Assembly: GCF_000006405.1 (NCBI RefSeq)
Contig: NW_003215522.1
Coordinates: forward strand, 50,880-114,879
Source of the DNA: Perkinsus marinus ATCC 50983
Lineage: Eukaryota > Perkinsozoa > Perkinsida > Perkinsidae
Direction of reading: 5' to 3'
Length of the DNA: 64,000 bases
This document shows positions 21,276 through 31,526 of this stretch, one piece after another (position 1 is the stretch's first letter; the number at the start of each line of letters is the position of its first letter). The notes under the pieces are model-generated. The model did no database searches. It saw only the letters and a program-made list of their open reading frames with translations, and had not been told where the DNA came from. The position numbers and the translations under genes are program-made.

Positions 21276-22589
21276 AGGGGAAGTCTACTGGGGTCTCAGG
21301 GGCAGCACTAGAGAGGGAACGAAATACTTCTTTTTGGTATGCCGCAAGAAGAGTTCGGAATGATGCAGACTTTCATCGTAATAATGATAAACACCAGTTA
21401 GATCAGGAGAACATGGTAGTTCCTAAGGTGGATAACTTCCACGACTCGCGCCATGTGCGGGCCAGTTTGATGTCCGACGCCCTCGCCGGCCTGGTTAGAC
21501 TTGATGCAACCGATGTGCTAGCCACTTGATGAGCCCTTCGTTGCGTTATCCAGTTACCCCAAACGCTGCCAACTCCAACTAGAGGCTTCGGCAGAGAGTA
21601 AGGACAGGGATAGGGATCGTAGGGATCGATGTCCTCCTAGGGATCGTATCGATAGGAGACACTTAGTCGACAGCACTATGTGTCTGAATCCAGCTTTCAC
21701 CAGGCGTCAAACAAGACCGATAGTTCCAGCTAAACCTGCGCATCCTAGTTCTCTCACAGGGTGATGACGGTCCGCCCTAGTGGCATGAGATCGGATTAGA
21801 TCTATCTGTTGGGCTCCACATAACCCATTGAAGGTTGTTGACCTCCAGGTGAATAAGTTAGGCGGGCGGCACGAGGGTGGAAGACACATCCAAGCCAGCG
21901 TTGATACCATATACCGCTTCGTACTTCTCATCGAGGGCTTGGTCGAAGTCATGAAAGTACCGAGCAGTGGGGACGCTCATCCTCCACTTCGTCCCTGGAA
22001 GCAGCAGCAAAGAGGGTGATAGTCTTGGAATATATGTTCGCTTTCCTCAGCTGAGCTCAGGAGTTGCCTCACTAATTATAGAATTTTACATACAAATTTG
22101 GGCAAAATTTCCTCAGAATTTTCCTTAGAATTTCCACACGGTGAAGGGTGAACTCCGCAATGTCCTGAAACAGCTTCATCACAGAGATTAGCAGTCTAGC
22201 ACAGACACTTGATCAGCCGAGACCCGAGGTGAGAGACGCATGGGAGGTCCAACACGGAAAGAGCTGATGATCGAATCAATATCGATGGACGTGTGGCCGC
22301 AAGTGGCGAGTGAGTTCATTGGATCTGTCGGGGGAAGAAGCCACACCGATCTGCAAGGGGCGTACCGATCATGGGAGAAGGCGAACAAGGAGCCAACTCC
22401 TATTCGAGTCACCAGCAGAGACTCAACCCTCTCGGAATTGATGACACTAACACAATAGTACACCACCACGACGAAGTCATCACTCTTCATGGTATCGCCA
22501 TTTATCAAGTACAGACACTCCCACGCCTACTGGGGAGTATGTATACAATAATGAACAGCAATGTTGGGTATATATAGAATTTCACTTAC
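21276..22589. other. Intergenic region; possible small minus-strand gene
   Basis: A minus frame near 21870-22010 reads MSVPTARYFHDFDQALDEKY and could splice to IDLIRSHATRADRHH and a stop at about 21707, giving a short uncharacterised protein. A plus ATG frame at 22240-22458 (72 residues) is also open. A family C repeat occupies 22023-22140. None of these matches a known family. Confidence 0.3.
22023..22140 (+). repeat. Family C repeat, copy 5
   Basis: Copy starting TTGGAATATATGTTCGC with the GCTCAGGAGTTGCCTCAC block, truncated after GAATTTCCACAC. It lies between genes. Confidence 0.7.
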
Positions 22590-24494
22590 CTAACTCGCGT
22601 AACGATCACAGGCTTTCACTAGGAGGTCCTGAAGGGGTCCCAGCAGCCTCCTAAAGCTGCGCCTGAAGAGCACAACCATCGCCTATGGAAGGAAGATAGT
22701 CGCTGAAACCTGTCCAAAGCGAGAAGGTTAGCGTCCGTCTTGGCCTTCACACTGGCCGCCCTAGGCTCCCCACGGAGGAGGGCGAGCTCGCCAAAGTAGT
22801 CTCCAGCGACGTAAGACATGACCTGGTGCTCGATACAAGGCAGTTGCTCTATGCAAAATACTCCTACCACTTCTTGCTGAACTCCACCACGATCCTTCAA
22901 TGCCTCACAGTCACCGTTCTCAATGACGTAAAAAGTGTCACCAGGATCACCTGAGTAAATCTCATACCATGTGGGAAAAGTTGCACATTCTCGACGACGT
23001 GGGATTGTGAAAAAATAAAAAATTTTCAGGAAATTTTTGGGAAGTTCTGCTGAGTCTTTTTATTCGTACGAGCTCTGGTATAGAAATTAATGAAAATTTC
23101 CCAAAATTTCCTCGGAATTCCCGTAAACACGTAGTTGACCATGTGCATATTTTCCCACACTGGTCACATACACCATAGCACTCACCTTCTTTGACTATCA
23201 CATCCCCCGCAGCCACCGATACAGGCTTGAGGGCGTCAGCTATTTGACTCCTCTCATAGGCGTCCATCGAAGCCAACAGTGACACAGACTTCAGAAACGA
23301 CTCGTACCGTTCTCGCTTATTCGCCGCGGCATCCTGAGCATTCACAGAGTCGCTGAGTGGAAGCATAGTGACAGTCCACCTTGACAATGTGGTTGAATGT
23401 CTCCCTGTCCAGCCTCAGTAGAGTACATTCAGTCTTAGCCTCCACAGAAGCAGCACGAGGAACGTTGTAGAGGAGAGCGAGCTCGCCAAAGACGTCACCT
23501 GCCTCACAGACCTTGAGCATCCTCTCCTCATCTTCGCCCTGATAAGAGGACCTCATCAGAATGGAGATCAAGACGACCCACTGGGAATTTCTTATAGACC
23601 TCGAGCTCGCCACTTTCGACAACGAAGAGGAAGTCACCATCGTCGCCTTGGTTGATAACACGCTCCTTAGCAGGCAGTATCTCCTACACACAAGTCTTAC
23701 GCTCAAGTGGACCATGGAACAGAATGGACCTCTTTCATGGCATCGATGACAATAGCAAGATTATTGCTATCAAGAGCAGCGAAGAGGAAGGACTTGGACA
23801 GGACTTCCTTAATTCTGTCACCACCGAGCCATGCATTTGGAAGAGCTCAGACCTACAGTGTACCTGGCCTTCTGCTCATCCCCCTTGGGGTACACTGGAG
23901 GAGTGAACACCTTCTTGACGTTCCACTCGCCATAGGCCTCTGCACTGACCTGCCAAGACACGCTTGTAGGAAGGGCCAGAAAAGGGGCCCTAGTCTCACC
24001 GATGCCCGAGACTTGCCACGCTGGGCCTCACTCTGAACGAAGCTAGCGGGAATCTCATCTACATAGTCGTCGTCATCATCGTCAGAGTCCAACACGGAGT
24101 CGTTGTCCTGAGGAGGAGGGTGGGGTGGACTACGACCAAAGGCGATGCCGATGGTCAACATACTCCATCGGTGGTCCCAACGCCGTCGCCAACACTGTGC
24201 TTGAGCATGTCACGTAGGTTCTTGATTTCCTGTTTCAGCTGAGTGTTCTCGGCCTGGAGAGACTCCGAAGAGGAAGTCTCCTTCGAGCCATTGGACTTCC
24301 TTTCACGTAGGAACCTAGTAGAAGACCATAGGGAAGAGGTTGACCTCAGGGACGTACTTGATCATGAACTCTGTAGGGTCGTTGGGCATCTCAGTGAGGC
24401 ACTCGGTGACCATGTCCTCGAGCAGGGGATTGAGCTTCTGGACTATATAGTCTTTCTTGGACTGGGGAATTCGGAGGGAATCTAGCGAACTCAT
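22590..24494 (-). CDS. cAMP-dependent protein kinase regulatory subunit, RII-type
   Basis: Spliced gene with the full R-subunit layout. The N-terminal dimerisation/docking (RIIa) helices read [18 protein letters not shown] and [10 protein letters not shown] coiled linker follows ([18 protein letters not shown]), then an acidic run ([12 protein letters not shown]). The inhibitor site [13 protein letters not shown] has a phosphorylatable Ser, as in RII. Two cyclic-nucleotide-binding domains follow, with phosphate-binding cassettes [15 protein letters not shown] and [15 protein letters not shown], both keeping the Glu and Arg that grip cAMP. The C-terminus is [15 protein letters not shown], ending DRYAS*. 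The subunit would hold the catalytic kinase inactive until cAMP binds. The docking domain implies AKAP-type anchoring, unlike the short apicomplexan R subunits I recall (inference). The ATG at 24494 (MSSLDSL) is used; an upstream exon beyond the repeat is possible. Confidence 0.9.
22967..23163 (-). repeat. Family C repeat, copy 6 (in PKA-R intron)
   Basis: Long copy running from GTGTGGGAAAATATGCAC to CCCACATGG on the minus strand. It sits in the intron between the exon ending ...VIVKEGE and the exon starting [12 protein letters not shown], in the second cyclic-nucleotide domain. Confidence 0.75.
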
Positions 24495-25203
24495 TAGCGG
24501 CAATAACTGTCGACATACCACGCGGAGAGGAACTCCCGAGCCCATGGAGAGAGCCCAGTTGAAATATATGTTTGCTTTCCTCAGCTGGAATCAGCAGGAC
24601 TAGTTTCCTCAGTGAAAACGGAGAATAACATAAAAATTCGGGTAGAACTGCGCAAAAATGAAAAAAAATCCCAAAATTTCCTCAGATTTTTTCACCAAAA
24701 AATGTGATCAACTACGTGTATATTTTCCCACACTAGCAGACAGACACAGTAAGCCGTGCAGGGCAGTTCACAGCGCCATATGGACGCTTCGAATACTCCC
24801 AAAGGTAAACATGGGAGAAGACCTCGAAGTGAACAGTGTTCGAGGACGAGCTGTAGCAGTTTGGAATTTTCCTAAGTGCTGACTGCCGAATAGGCGAACA
24901 TGTGTTGGCTGCGGGCGCCGTACAACTATGAGGATGGAGTGATGGGAGCCAGGCGCACGAGACAATCTTGAGCACTCGAGACAGCGCATAATCGCTCCAT
25001 GAAAAGTGAGTTAAAACGTCACGAAAATTTTTCCGGGATAATCGTTGGTGTACCTGTGCAAAATCTGTCGTGACATGATTTGCTGCGATGGTCGAGAGTG
25101 TGGCTTCCTGGCGACTGACCTTTCCTAGGGTTAAAGCTCTACAGTAGAGTTTCTACTTGTGCCATGTCCATCAGCTGTTCTTAACGCGTCCTGCTGGGTA
25201 TTA
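24495..25203. other. Intergenic or 5' region with family C repeat
   Basis: Contains a family C copy at 24557-24735. A minus frame at 24733-24975 (HFEVFSHVYLWEYSKRPYG) is open and coding-like and could be an upstream exon of the PKA-R gene, but I found no start or splice chain that proves it. Confidence 0.35.
24557..24735 (+). repeat. Family C repeat, copy 7
   Basis: Runs from GAAATATATGTTTGCTTTCC to GTATATTTTCCCACACTAG. It lies just upstream of the PKA-R start codon, oriented against that gene. Confidence 0.7.
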
Positions 25204-25616
25204 ATGGCAACGAGTCACCAGCTAAAACGAGTGGAGGAAGAACTGTCAAATGCTGGGTAATGCGAGTTCATCTGAGGGGAAATATTCTGACTCCTACTTA
25301 GATGGAATGTGAGCTCTGCGGGCGCCTTGAAGTTCGGTTGTCATTTCCTGCTTTACGCTGGTGATAGGGATGATGTACATTCCCAGTACGGTGTGGTGGT
25401 CACCAGTCATGAGAGCCTCATCAACCATCTCGAGGTATGCAGCTGGCTCGAGGCACTCCTAGATCTCTCCACCGTATCGTTGTTCAGGTCATAGGCTTGA
25501 CTAGGCTGTGCCATGCAGTAGGGAAAGACCTTCTCATCGCTAGCGTCGGACCAGAGGCAGACGATCGGCCGATTCGATGGACCACATTGTCACGGTGGAA
25601 ACCGCACATCGATTGA
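25204..25616 (+). CDS. tRNA-splicing endonuclease catalytic-type subunit (minimal)
   Basis: Three exons (25204-25256, 25302-25434, 25488-25616) join in phase to 104 residues starting MATSHQLKRVEEEL. The whole protein is essentially the tRNA_int_endo fold: ALKFGCHFLLYAGD, then DVHSQYGVVV, then LTRLCHAVGKDLLIASV. The Tyr, His and Lys of the endonuclease triad are all in place, as in Sen2/Sen34 catalytic subunits and archaeal EndA. The enzyme cuts introns out of precursor tRNAs. The N-terminal domain found in yeast and human Sen34/Sen2 is absent, or encoded by exons not found upstream. Whether it pairs as Sen34 or Sen2 cannot be told. It ends 47-92 bp before the RBM25-like start. Confidence 0.75.
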
Positions 25617-25707
25617 TCAGTTTGGTTCACCCGCATTTGTTGCATTTCCTGTCCTGGGGAGGATGGGCGCTTCAGGGTCCCGTAGTCTTTTCCTCCTCTT
25701 CCGTATA

Positions 25708-28700
25708 ATGTTTTCCGGTCCACCTGGGGGAAAGGGCTTCGGCGGTAAGGGCTTCCCTGGTGGCAAGGGATTCGGCCCACCCCCGATGATGCCTCCAATG
25801 CCAGGTGGATGGGCTCCTATGTGGGCTGGCAAGGGTAAAGGCTTCGACCATCCCCCTATGCATGGGACTAACTGGGGTCCCCCGCCCCGCGGACCACCCC
25901 CGCCTTCGGGGATGATGATGCCCCCACCTCTACCGTCCCAAGGGCCTCCTATGATGGGCACGCCACCCATGCCTGGTGGAGGTCCTCCCATGCCTCCAGC
26001 GATGCCGATACCACCTGTTCGAGTACCATCAGAAGGGGTCATCAACACCCGCCCTACAGGGGGTTCAAGAAGACCCGCGTACAAATTGGGGACGAGCGGG
26101 GTCCGACGAGGCCTCCTCTTCGCCTTCCATCTCGACCCTAGAGCGGATATGGAGCTGCTCAATGAGATGTTCAGAGTGGCGGCGGCACCAGCTGACGATG
26201 AGAAGCAGACTACTTCTACTACTGCAGAACGCGAGGAGGCTATAGAGTCGATCAATGACCAGTTCATACAGCTTTGGAGGGTTCCGGGAGAGACCTTCGC
26301 TGTTGCGGAATACCGCTCGTGTGGGGCGGCATTCAAGGCACAGCGAGCCCTTAGTGGGATACGATTGTTTGGGCGAGAGATATACGCTAGGGTGGACAGG
26401 CGGACCCAAGACATGATGCACCACTGGAGGGGTGTCAGAGGCAGAGAGGTTGCTAATAGGATTGCCAAGGAGGGGTATGAGGTGCCTAGCAACCTTATGG
26501 ACTTGGTGGATGATGAGATATACCAGTTGGTAGTATTGGGCCATGGGGGGTATACATCTGATTGACATAGTTTTACAAGAGGAGTGGTATGTTCGGCTTG
26601 AGTGCAGCCACTGCTAGGGTTTATCGCCTGAGGGGGAAGTATGTCGAATACACCAACAATGGAGAAGCCTCTCTTTTGTTATCTCTTTCACTGAGCTCAG
26701 TATATCCTAGTCGTTACTTGGAACAATAGGAATATAGCCTTCAGTACTTGATGGTTGTCGTTGGAGTTTCACCCTAGTGATATGAAAAACACTAGTGAAA
26801 AATGTATTCCACGACTACTGCATATCACCGCGAATATCGCCTTTTTCACAGAGTATTTCACGTAAAACGGGTGAAACTCTACTGTTATTCCACTTACCTG
26901 GTGTCATCTCGCTCCCCTTAGGTTAACCGAGCTAAGGGTATATTATCGGACATTGCCCGGGCAGGGGAGGCTAGAATTCAGTCTGAGAAGTCGCAGGCTA
27001 ATGCCAGGGGGACTGAGAATTGGAAGGGCGCCCTTGCCAAGAAGGAGGAGAGGCGCATTGAGGCGGTATTGCTGGGAAAAGCCGAGCAGCAGGAGAAGCT
27101 GTCGAAGAATGAACAGCAGCTGGCTGATGTAGTAGCATGGAAAAATATGCATATGGTTAACTACATGTGTTGGTGACAAAGTGAAAATTTTTGGGAATAT
27201 ATGCACATAGTCAACTACATGTGTTAATAGTAATATAGAAACTCAACTTTGGGAAGTGATGGTCTGGTCATGTAAACTTTCACCGTTGATTTCCATAATG
27301 TAGTGAGAAAAAAATTCACAAGCTGAGTTTATGGAACTAAACATATATTCCCAAACTGCTCATTGGTTTCTGTACACTTCTACTCGAATTCGTATATAAA
27401 CTTGTATAGTTAGTGAGGAAACTCAGCTGAGGAAAGCGCATATATATTCCAACATTAGTACGGTGGCTCAAAACTGTATTCGGACGTGTTTGTTATCTGT
27501 GCAAGGTACGAGCTCAGTATCTAGAAGCTCGAGAGGCGGCAGATAAGGTTGATGTAGAGACGGAGAAACGTGAACGACACGAAAGGAAGCGGCGGAAAAG
27601 AGAGCATAAGAGTCGGAGTACGATGAGTATCCATGAGCTCATATCTTTGGTAGTGTATCTTTTACTAGGATTTTGCCATTGAGAAATCTTCGCTGTGCGT
27701 TATTAGGTACCGAGTGAACGGTCGGATATTTATCGTCATCCGATTGATTGGGATTATGTGTTGAGTCAGTCCACGACAGTCCAGCAGACTTTGTGGACGT
27801 GGGTGCGTCGGCAGGTAGGGAAAGGGTATCTTGAGGTCCACACAGGGTTGAAAGATTCATTTGAAGAAGGCTCTCTTTCGGGCTTTGTACGTGATGATAG
27901 TGTACTGGTTGTCCTACTTACTCGTCATGATACATCTGTTGGTGTCCGTATATTATTTACTTTTACAGTATGTTCGATTTTGATAGTAACGACAAAATGT
28001 TGTAACTTCGCTAATTCGACGATTAGGAATCTGAAACCTCGAACATTCAGAGGTGTGCGCTCGCCCTAACTCTGCAACGGTACGTGATCGATAATGATTA
28101 TACATATTGATATATTGCTTACTTATAGACCTCGAAATGTTCGAGGTTTCGAATTCTTAATGGTCGAATTAGCGAAGTTACAACATTTTGTCGTTTCGGA
28201 CTATCAAAATCGAACACACTGTAGAGATTATCTCCTCGTGTGGTAATCGAATATCTATGTTATATATGGACTATAGAGACTATCCATATATCCATAGAGA
28301 TACATGGATGCTATATATGATCCACTTGTTCACAATCGATACAGCGGAAAATCGCGGCAATTCACGACTGGTGATTCACCAGAGTTCTAACCCGCGGCTG
28401 TACCCTGATACTGGCAACTACGCCTGGTCCGAAGAGTGCTGCTCAAGAAGGAGATGATATATACGATAGAGAATATCCATAAATATTTCGATGCTATTGT
28501 CTATAGTATTAGTGTATATAGGTTATTGTAGTCTCATCATTTTTACGTGAAGCGACATGATTATCGGTGAAAAACTCGATATTCGCGGTGATATGCAGTA
28601 GTCGTGAAATATGTTTGTCACTAGTGTTTTTCATATCACTAGGGTGAAACTCCATTATACAACCTCCCTACAGTGTATACCTGTATTGGATATATATGAA

Positions 28701-29119
28701 AAGCACTAGTGAAAAACGTATTTCACGACTACTGCATAGTGCGAATTTCGCGTTTTTCACCGAGTTTTACGCCACTTTATGTGAAACGAGTGCAACTCCA
28801 TTAATACTTTTGTAGGTGTCGTCGTGGCTGGGCAGTCCTGATAGAGAGCTAACGGATTGGATAATGAGAATGATCAATCGACGAACTGATGCCCCAGATC
28901 TAGCAAGAGAGGTAGAAGTACATCTTCGGATAGTGATAGTCGTGATGGTGGATACGCTTGGCCGTATCTTCAAGCTAGTTCACGGGCTGCCGAGTTCAAT
29001 CCCCACTCGTTGCATTTTTTCTCTTCCCTTAGCTTCGCCTCGTTATCGACGAAGAAGCTGATGCCTTCGTGGAGCAGCTGTACCGGATATTAGTATTCGA
29101 GACCCTTCGCAAACAGTAG
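25708..29119 (+). CDS. RBM25-like splicing factor (RRM + PWI)
   Basis: Six exons (25708-26529, 26922-27128, 27506-27649, 27707-27814, 28816-28911, 29033-29119), every junction in phase, give 487 residues. The Gly/Pro/Met/Lys-rich N-terminus (MFSGPPGGKGFGGKG) precedes an RRM with WRVPGETFAVAEYRSC and GREIYARVDRRTQD, typical of RBM25. A charged middle follows (KRERHERKRRKREHKSR). The C-terminal PWI domain reads RHPIDWDYVL, TLWTWVRRQ, ELTDWIM and VIDEEADAFVEQLYRIL. RBM25/Snu71 factors bind RNA and U1-associated proteins to set splice-site choice. The protein is shorter than human RBM25 (~840 residues) because the RE/RD region is reduced. An in-frame ATG at 25663 is an alternative start. Five introns hold most of this window's repeats; one is 1,001 nt. 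Confidence 0.9.
26762..26881 (+). mobile_element. Family A palindromic MITE, copy 1 (RBM25 intron 1)
   Basis: Begins GGAGTTTCACCCTAGTGATA and ends ACGGGTGAAACTC, with partly self-complementary halves (TGAAAAACACTAGTG; TTTTTCACAGAG). Inside intron 26530-26921. Confidence 0.8.
27140..27462 (-). repeat. Family C repeat, copy 8 (rearranged, RBM25 intron 2)
   Basis: Two blocks at about 27140-27232 and 27330-27462 carry reverse family C pieces (AATATGCATATGGTTAACTAC; GAATTCGTATATAAACTTG; CTCAGCTGAGGAAAGC). The first part looks internally duplicated. It fills intron 27129-27505. Confidence 0.65.
27966..28221. mobile_element. Family D mariner-like MITE with ~95-bp inverted repeats
   Basis: Left arm 27966-28062 and right arm 28130-28221 are near-perfect inverted copies; both carry CGACAAAATGTTGTAACTTC and AAACCTCGAACATT. 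The ends start CAGTATG/CAGTGTG and are bounded by TA on both sides (27964-27965, 28222-28223), the target-site signature of Tc1/mariner elements. No transposase inside. It lies in the 1,001-nt RBM25 intron 27815-28815. Confidence 0.85.
28541..28654 (-). mobile_element. Family A MITE, copy 2 (RBM25 intron 4)
   Basis: Reverse-oriented copy ending ATCACTAGGGTGAAACTCC, with CGATATTCGCGGTGATATGC in the middle. Its other terminus is eroded. Confidence 0.75.
28686..28801 (+). mobile_element. Family A MITE, copy 3 (RBM25 intron 4)
   Basis: Forward copy with AGCACTAGTGAAAAACG and TTTTTCACCGAGTTTTACGC, ending GTGCAACTCC. Part of the 5' terminal repeat is deleted. Only about 30 bp separate it from copy 2, in opposite orientation. 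Confidence 0.75.
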
Positions 29120-29468
29120 GACCATATTAGATGACCGGCAGCATCCTCTTCTTCTTGTCAGCCCTTCAGCTTTTCTGTCCAACGTCTGTTGGTCTTCAGG
29201 TACTGTCCTAACAGCAAGGATTCTCATCAGAGTTGGGTGCCTCTCACAGAGAGGGTTGGGGGCACGGCAGAGGGCGACGAGAGCGAGTCTGATGAGGATC
29301 TTATGGATGACAATCGATCGTCTACAGATGATGTTGATATGACCGCTGCGGCATAAAAAAGTTGTGTACATCTACTTGCTACCATAACTTTCCCAAATCC
29401 ATGTGTTGAGCCTTTGAGGGGGACTCGACTTGCGCGTATCATGTTTGCTTGGTCGATCCTATTCTACG
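29120..29468. other. Spacer between RBM25-like and PP2C genes
   Basis: No gene supported. A minus frame at 29090-29371 is open without family features. The reading frame of the PP2C first exon is open back to about 29430 but begins with TTG there; the first ATG is at 29469. Confidence 0.4.
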
Positions 29469-31464
29469 ATGGATGAAGGTCAATCGGTTGCTGCTGCTGG
29501 TGTGGTAGAGCGAGATGATCTTGATACCGGTCCCGACATGGAAAATACCGTCAAAGTCGGCAGCCTGTCAGAGAGGCCTGAGCAGCCCTTATGTTGCGGC
29601 CTATCTCAAGAGGAGACCTTAGCCTCTTCACTGAAGGGGCATATGAAGAGATCCGTCACTAGGAGTTTCGACACTACGACGACTTACTCGGTACGTTCAG
29701 GCCGCCACAGCTGAGGGCGGTTTAGTTTTATATCGGTTTTTGTATCAGTTTCTCGACAGCGAGTCTTCTGATGCAAATCTGTTCCACGAGTTGTCACTGG
29801 GCGAATATGTCGAGGAAACTGGAGAAGAAATTACGCAAGGGTTTTACCTCTGGGGTTCCTCTCATCAGATCCCACTTGAGGAAGGGAAAATGTGGAAAAA
29901 TGTAAAACAGCTATCGCTGTGTGTGTTTGAATAGCAGCAGTTTGTTGTTTTTGCCAGGGCGAAGATTCTTGCTTTGTCAGCCCCGTTGGGGCGGGGGTAG
30001 CCGACGGTGTCGGTGAATGGGGCGAAGTCCTGAAGATCAATCCTAAGAAGTTCGCCGATGAACTAATGGGAAATGCGGAAACACTGCTTGGAGGAGATCG
30101 ACAGGAGAGCGCCGACTTGTAAGGGGACGATGTATTATATTATTATATACCTATTCAATGGAGTTTCGCCACCCTAGTGATATGAAAAACACTTTTCACG
30201 ACTACTGTATATCACGGGTTTTTCACAGAGGATTACGCCACTTCACGAAAAACGGGTAAACTCCAATCTATTGTTATATTATTAGTCACTCGGGCATCAA
30301 CTCCTTATAATTACCATTTTATACCATATTTATTATTTCTATGATGGATCATATGATATGAATTGATAGGTAATTTTTTATTAGGGACCACCACTACTAT
30401 CCCTTCAGATCTCCCAGTTCCCGGGCCTCTCGTATACTGGCAGAAGCTCATCAACGGACTAAGTCGTTTGGTAGCTCTACTGCCTTAGTCGCTGTGGTAG
30501 AGGGAAGCAAGCTGGGTATTGCCAACGTGGGAGATAGCGCTGCTATGGTCTTCAGACGTGAGAGTAGTGGTGAGTGTCGGCCTCGCATTGTTGGTCGAAT
30601 GCACGAATAGGTTGTTCAGATGTCGACCGCGAAGCAGTCTTGTGGACCAGCGAGAAGCAGCATACTTTTAATATGCCTTATCAGCTCAGCCGAGTTCCGG
30701 AGCTCCACGAGTGTGATACGCTCGCGAACAAGTTTCCAGAGTTGGTTGATGCTGTGAGGAGGAAGGCCGACGGTGAGTCGCTCACTTTAAAACGAGACGG
30801 GGTGAGCTCGGCTGTTTTTAGCAGTTACTTGTCTATGAAGTTCCGTTTTCTCGTCAGGTGGCTCGGGAAGAATGCGAGCTCCGTGAGGGCGATCTCGTTG
30901 TTTTGTGCACTGACGGTGTGACGGACAATCTGTGGCCTAGTAGAATCAGCAGTATTCTGTCACAAGCTGTGTCCCCTGTGGAGGCCCGTAATTTCGGCTG
31001 TTCACCAACACCGCCGGAAAAAATAGCGTCGATTTTGACTAATGCAGCTCTTGAAAAAAGCAAAATGACGAGGAGGTGAGAATTGTCATTGATTGGTGAA
31101 GAGTCCTGCTAGGGACCTATCCAGAGTTTGGAAGATAACGTTGCCCAGAGTTTGATCACAATGGGCAAAATGCTACTAATGTGATGACATTTATATGGAA
31201 AACTGATTGTTAGAATTGGAAAATTTGAAATGAGTTTTCCCCGAGAAAAGTGATAGGTTTCTGGATGCTTCCCAGAGTGCTGCTCCTAGGTATAAGAGCC
31301 CGTTTGCCGCAGCCTTCCGTGCACACTATGGCACATTCTACGCTGGTGGCAAGCCTGATGATATCACTGTTGTGGCGGCGTGGGTGATGAGCTCCTCTTG
31401 CCTATTCGACCGGCAAGGCACCTTTAGCAGTCTCACGACGTCCAAGTCGAGCGAGAGCCTCTGA
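29469..31464 (+). CDS. PTC7-type PP2C protein phosphatase
   Basis: Spliced Mn/Mg-dependent Ser/Thr phosphatase closest to the PPTC7/PTC7 branch. A Ser/Thr-rich leader (MDEGQSVAAAG) precedes FYLWGSSHQIPLEEGK, then GEDSCFV and GVADGVGEW (metal-site Asp), SFGSSTALVAVVEGSKLGI, ANVGDSAAMV, KQHTFNMPYQLS (the PTC7 signature), LVVLCTDGVTDNLWPS and GGKPDDITVVAAWV near the end. The metal-coordinating Asps in DGVGEW, DGVTDN and PDD are all present. PTC7 proteins act on mitochondrial targets such as coenzyme Q enzymes. The leader here is not clearly a mitochondrial presequence, so location is open. Introns carry a family A copy (30159-30266) and a family B copy (31135-31270). Confidence 0.87.
30159..30266 (+). 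mobile_element. Family A MITE, copy 4 (PP2C intron)
   Basis: Starts TGGAGTTTCGCCACCCTAG, contains CGACTACTGTATATCACGGG and ends GGGTAAACTCC. It has an internal deletion relative to copy 1. Inside the intron between the ...RQESADL exon and the exon carrying the GSSTA motif. Confidence 0.8.
31135..31270 (+). repeat. Family B repeat, copy 2 (PP2C last intron)
   Basis: Begins ATAACGTTGCCCAGAGTTTG, contains CTAATGTGATGACATTTATA, and ends GGTTTCTGGATGCTTCC. It occupies most of the last intron (to 31276). Confidence 0.75.
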
Positions 31465-31492
31465 GTCATGCGATAGCATCACACTCACTCAA

Positions 31493-31526
<34 letters not shown>

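Noticed and set aside
26065-26568. Long minus-strand ORFs (up to 291 codons) opposite the RBM25-like first exon
   Set aside because: They are Pro/Gly shadows of the GC-rich low-complexity sense exon; the sense RRM and downstream PWI exons are unambiguous.
28912-29012. Possible tRNA gene within the last RBM25 intron
   Set aside because: A T-arm-like stem exists, but the 5' half does not fold into D and anticodon arms and the acceptor ends do not pair.
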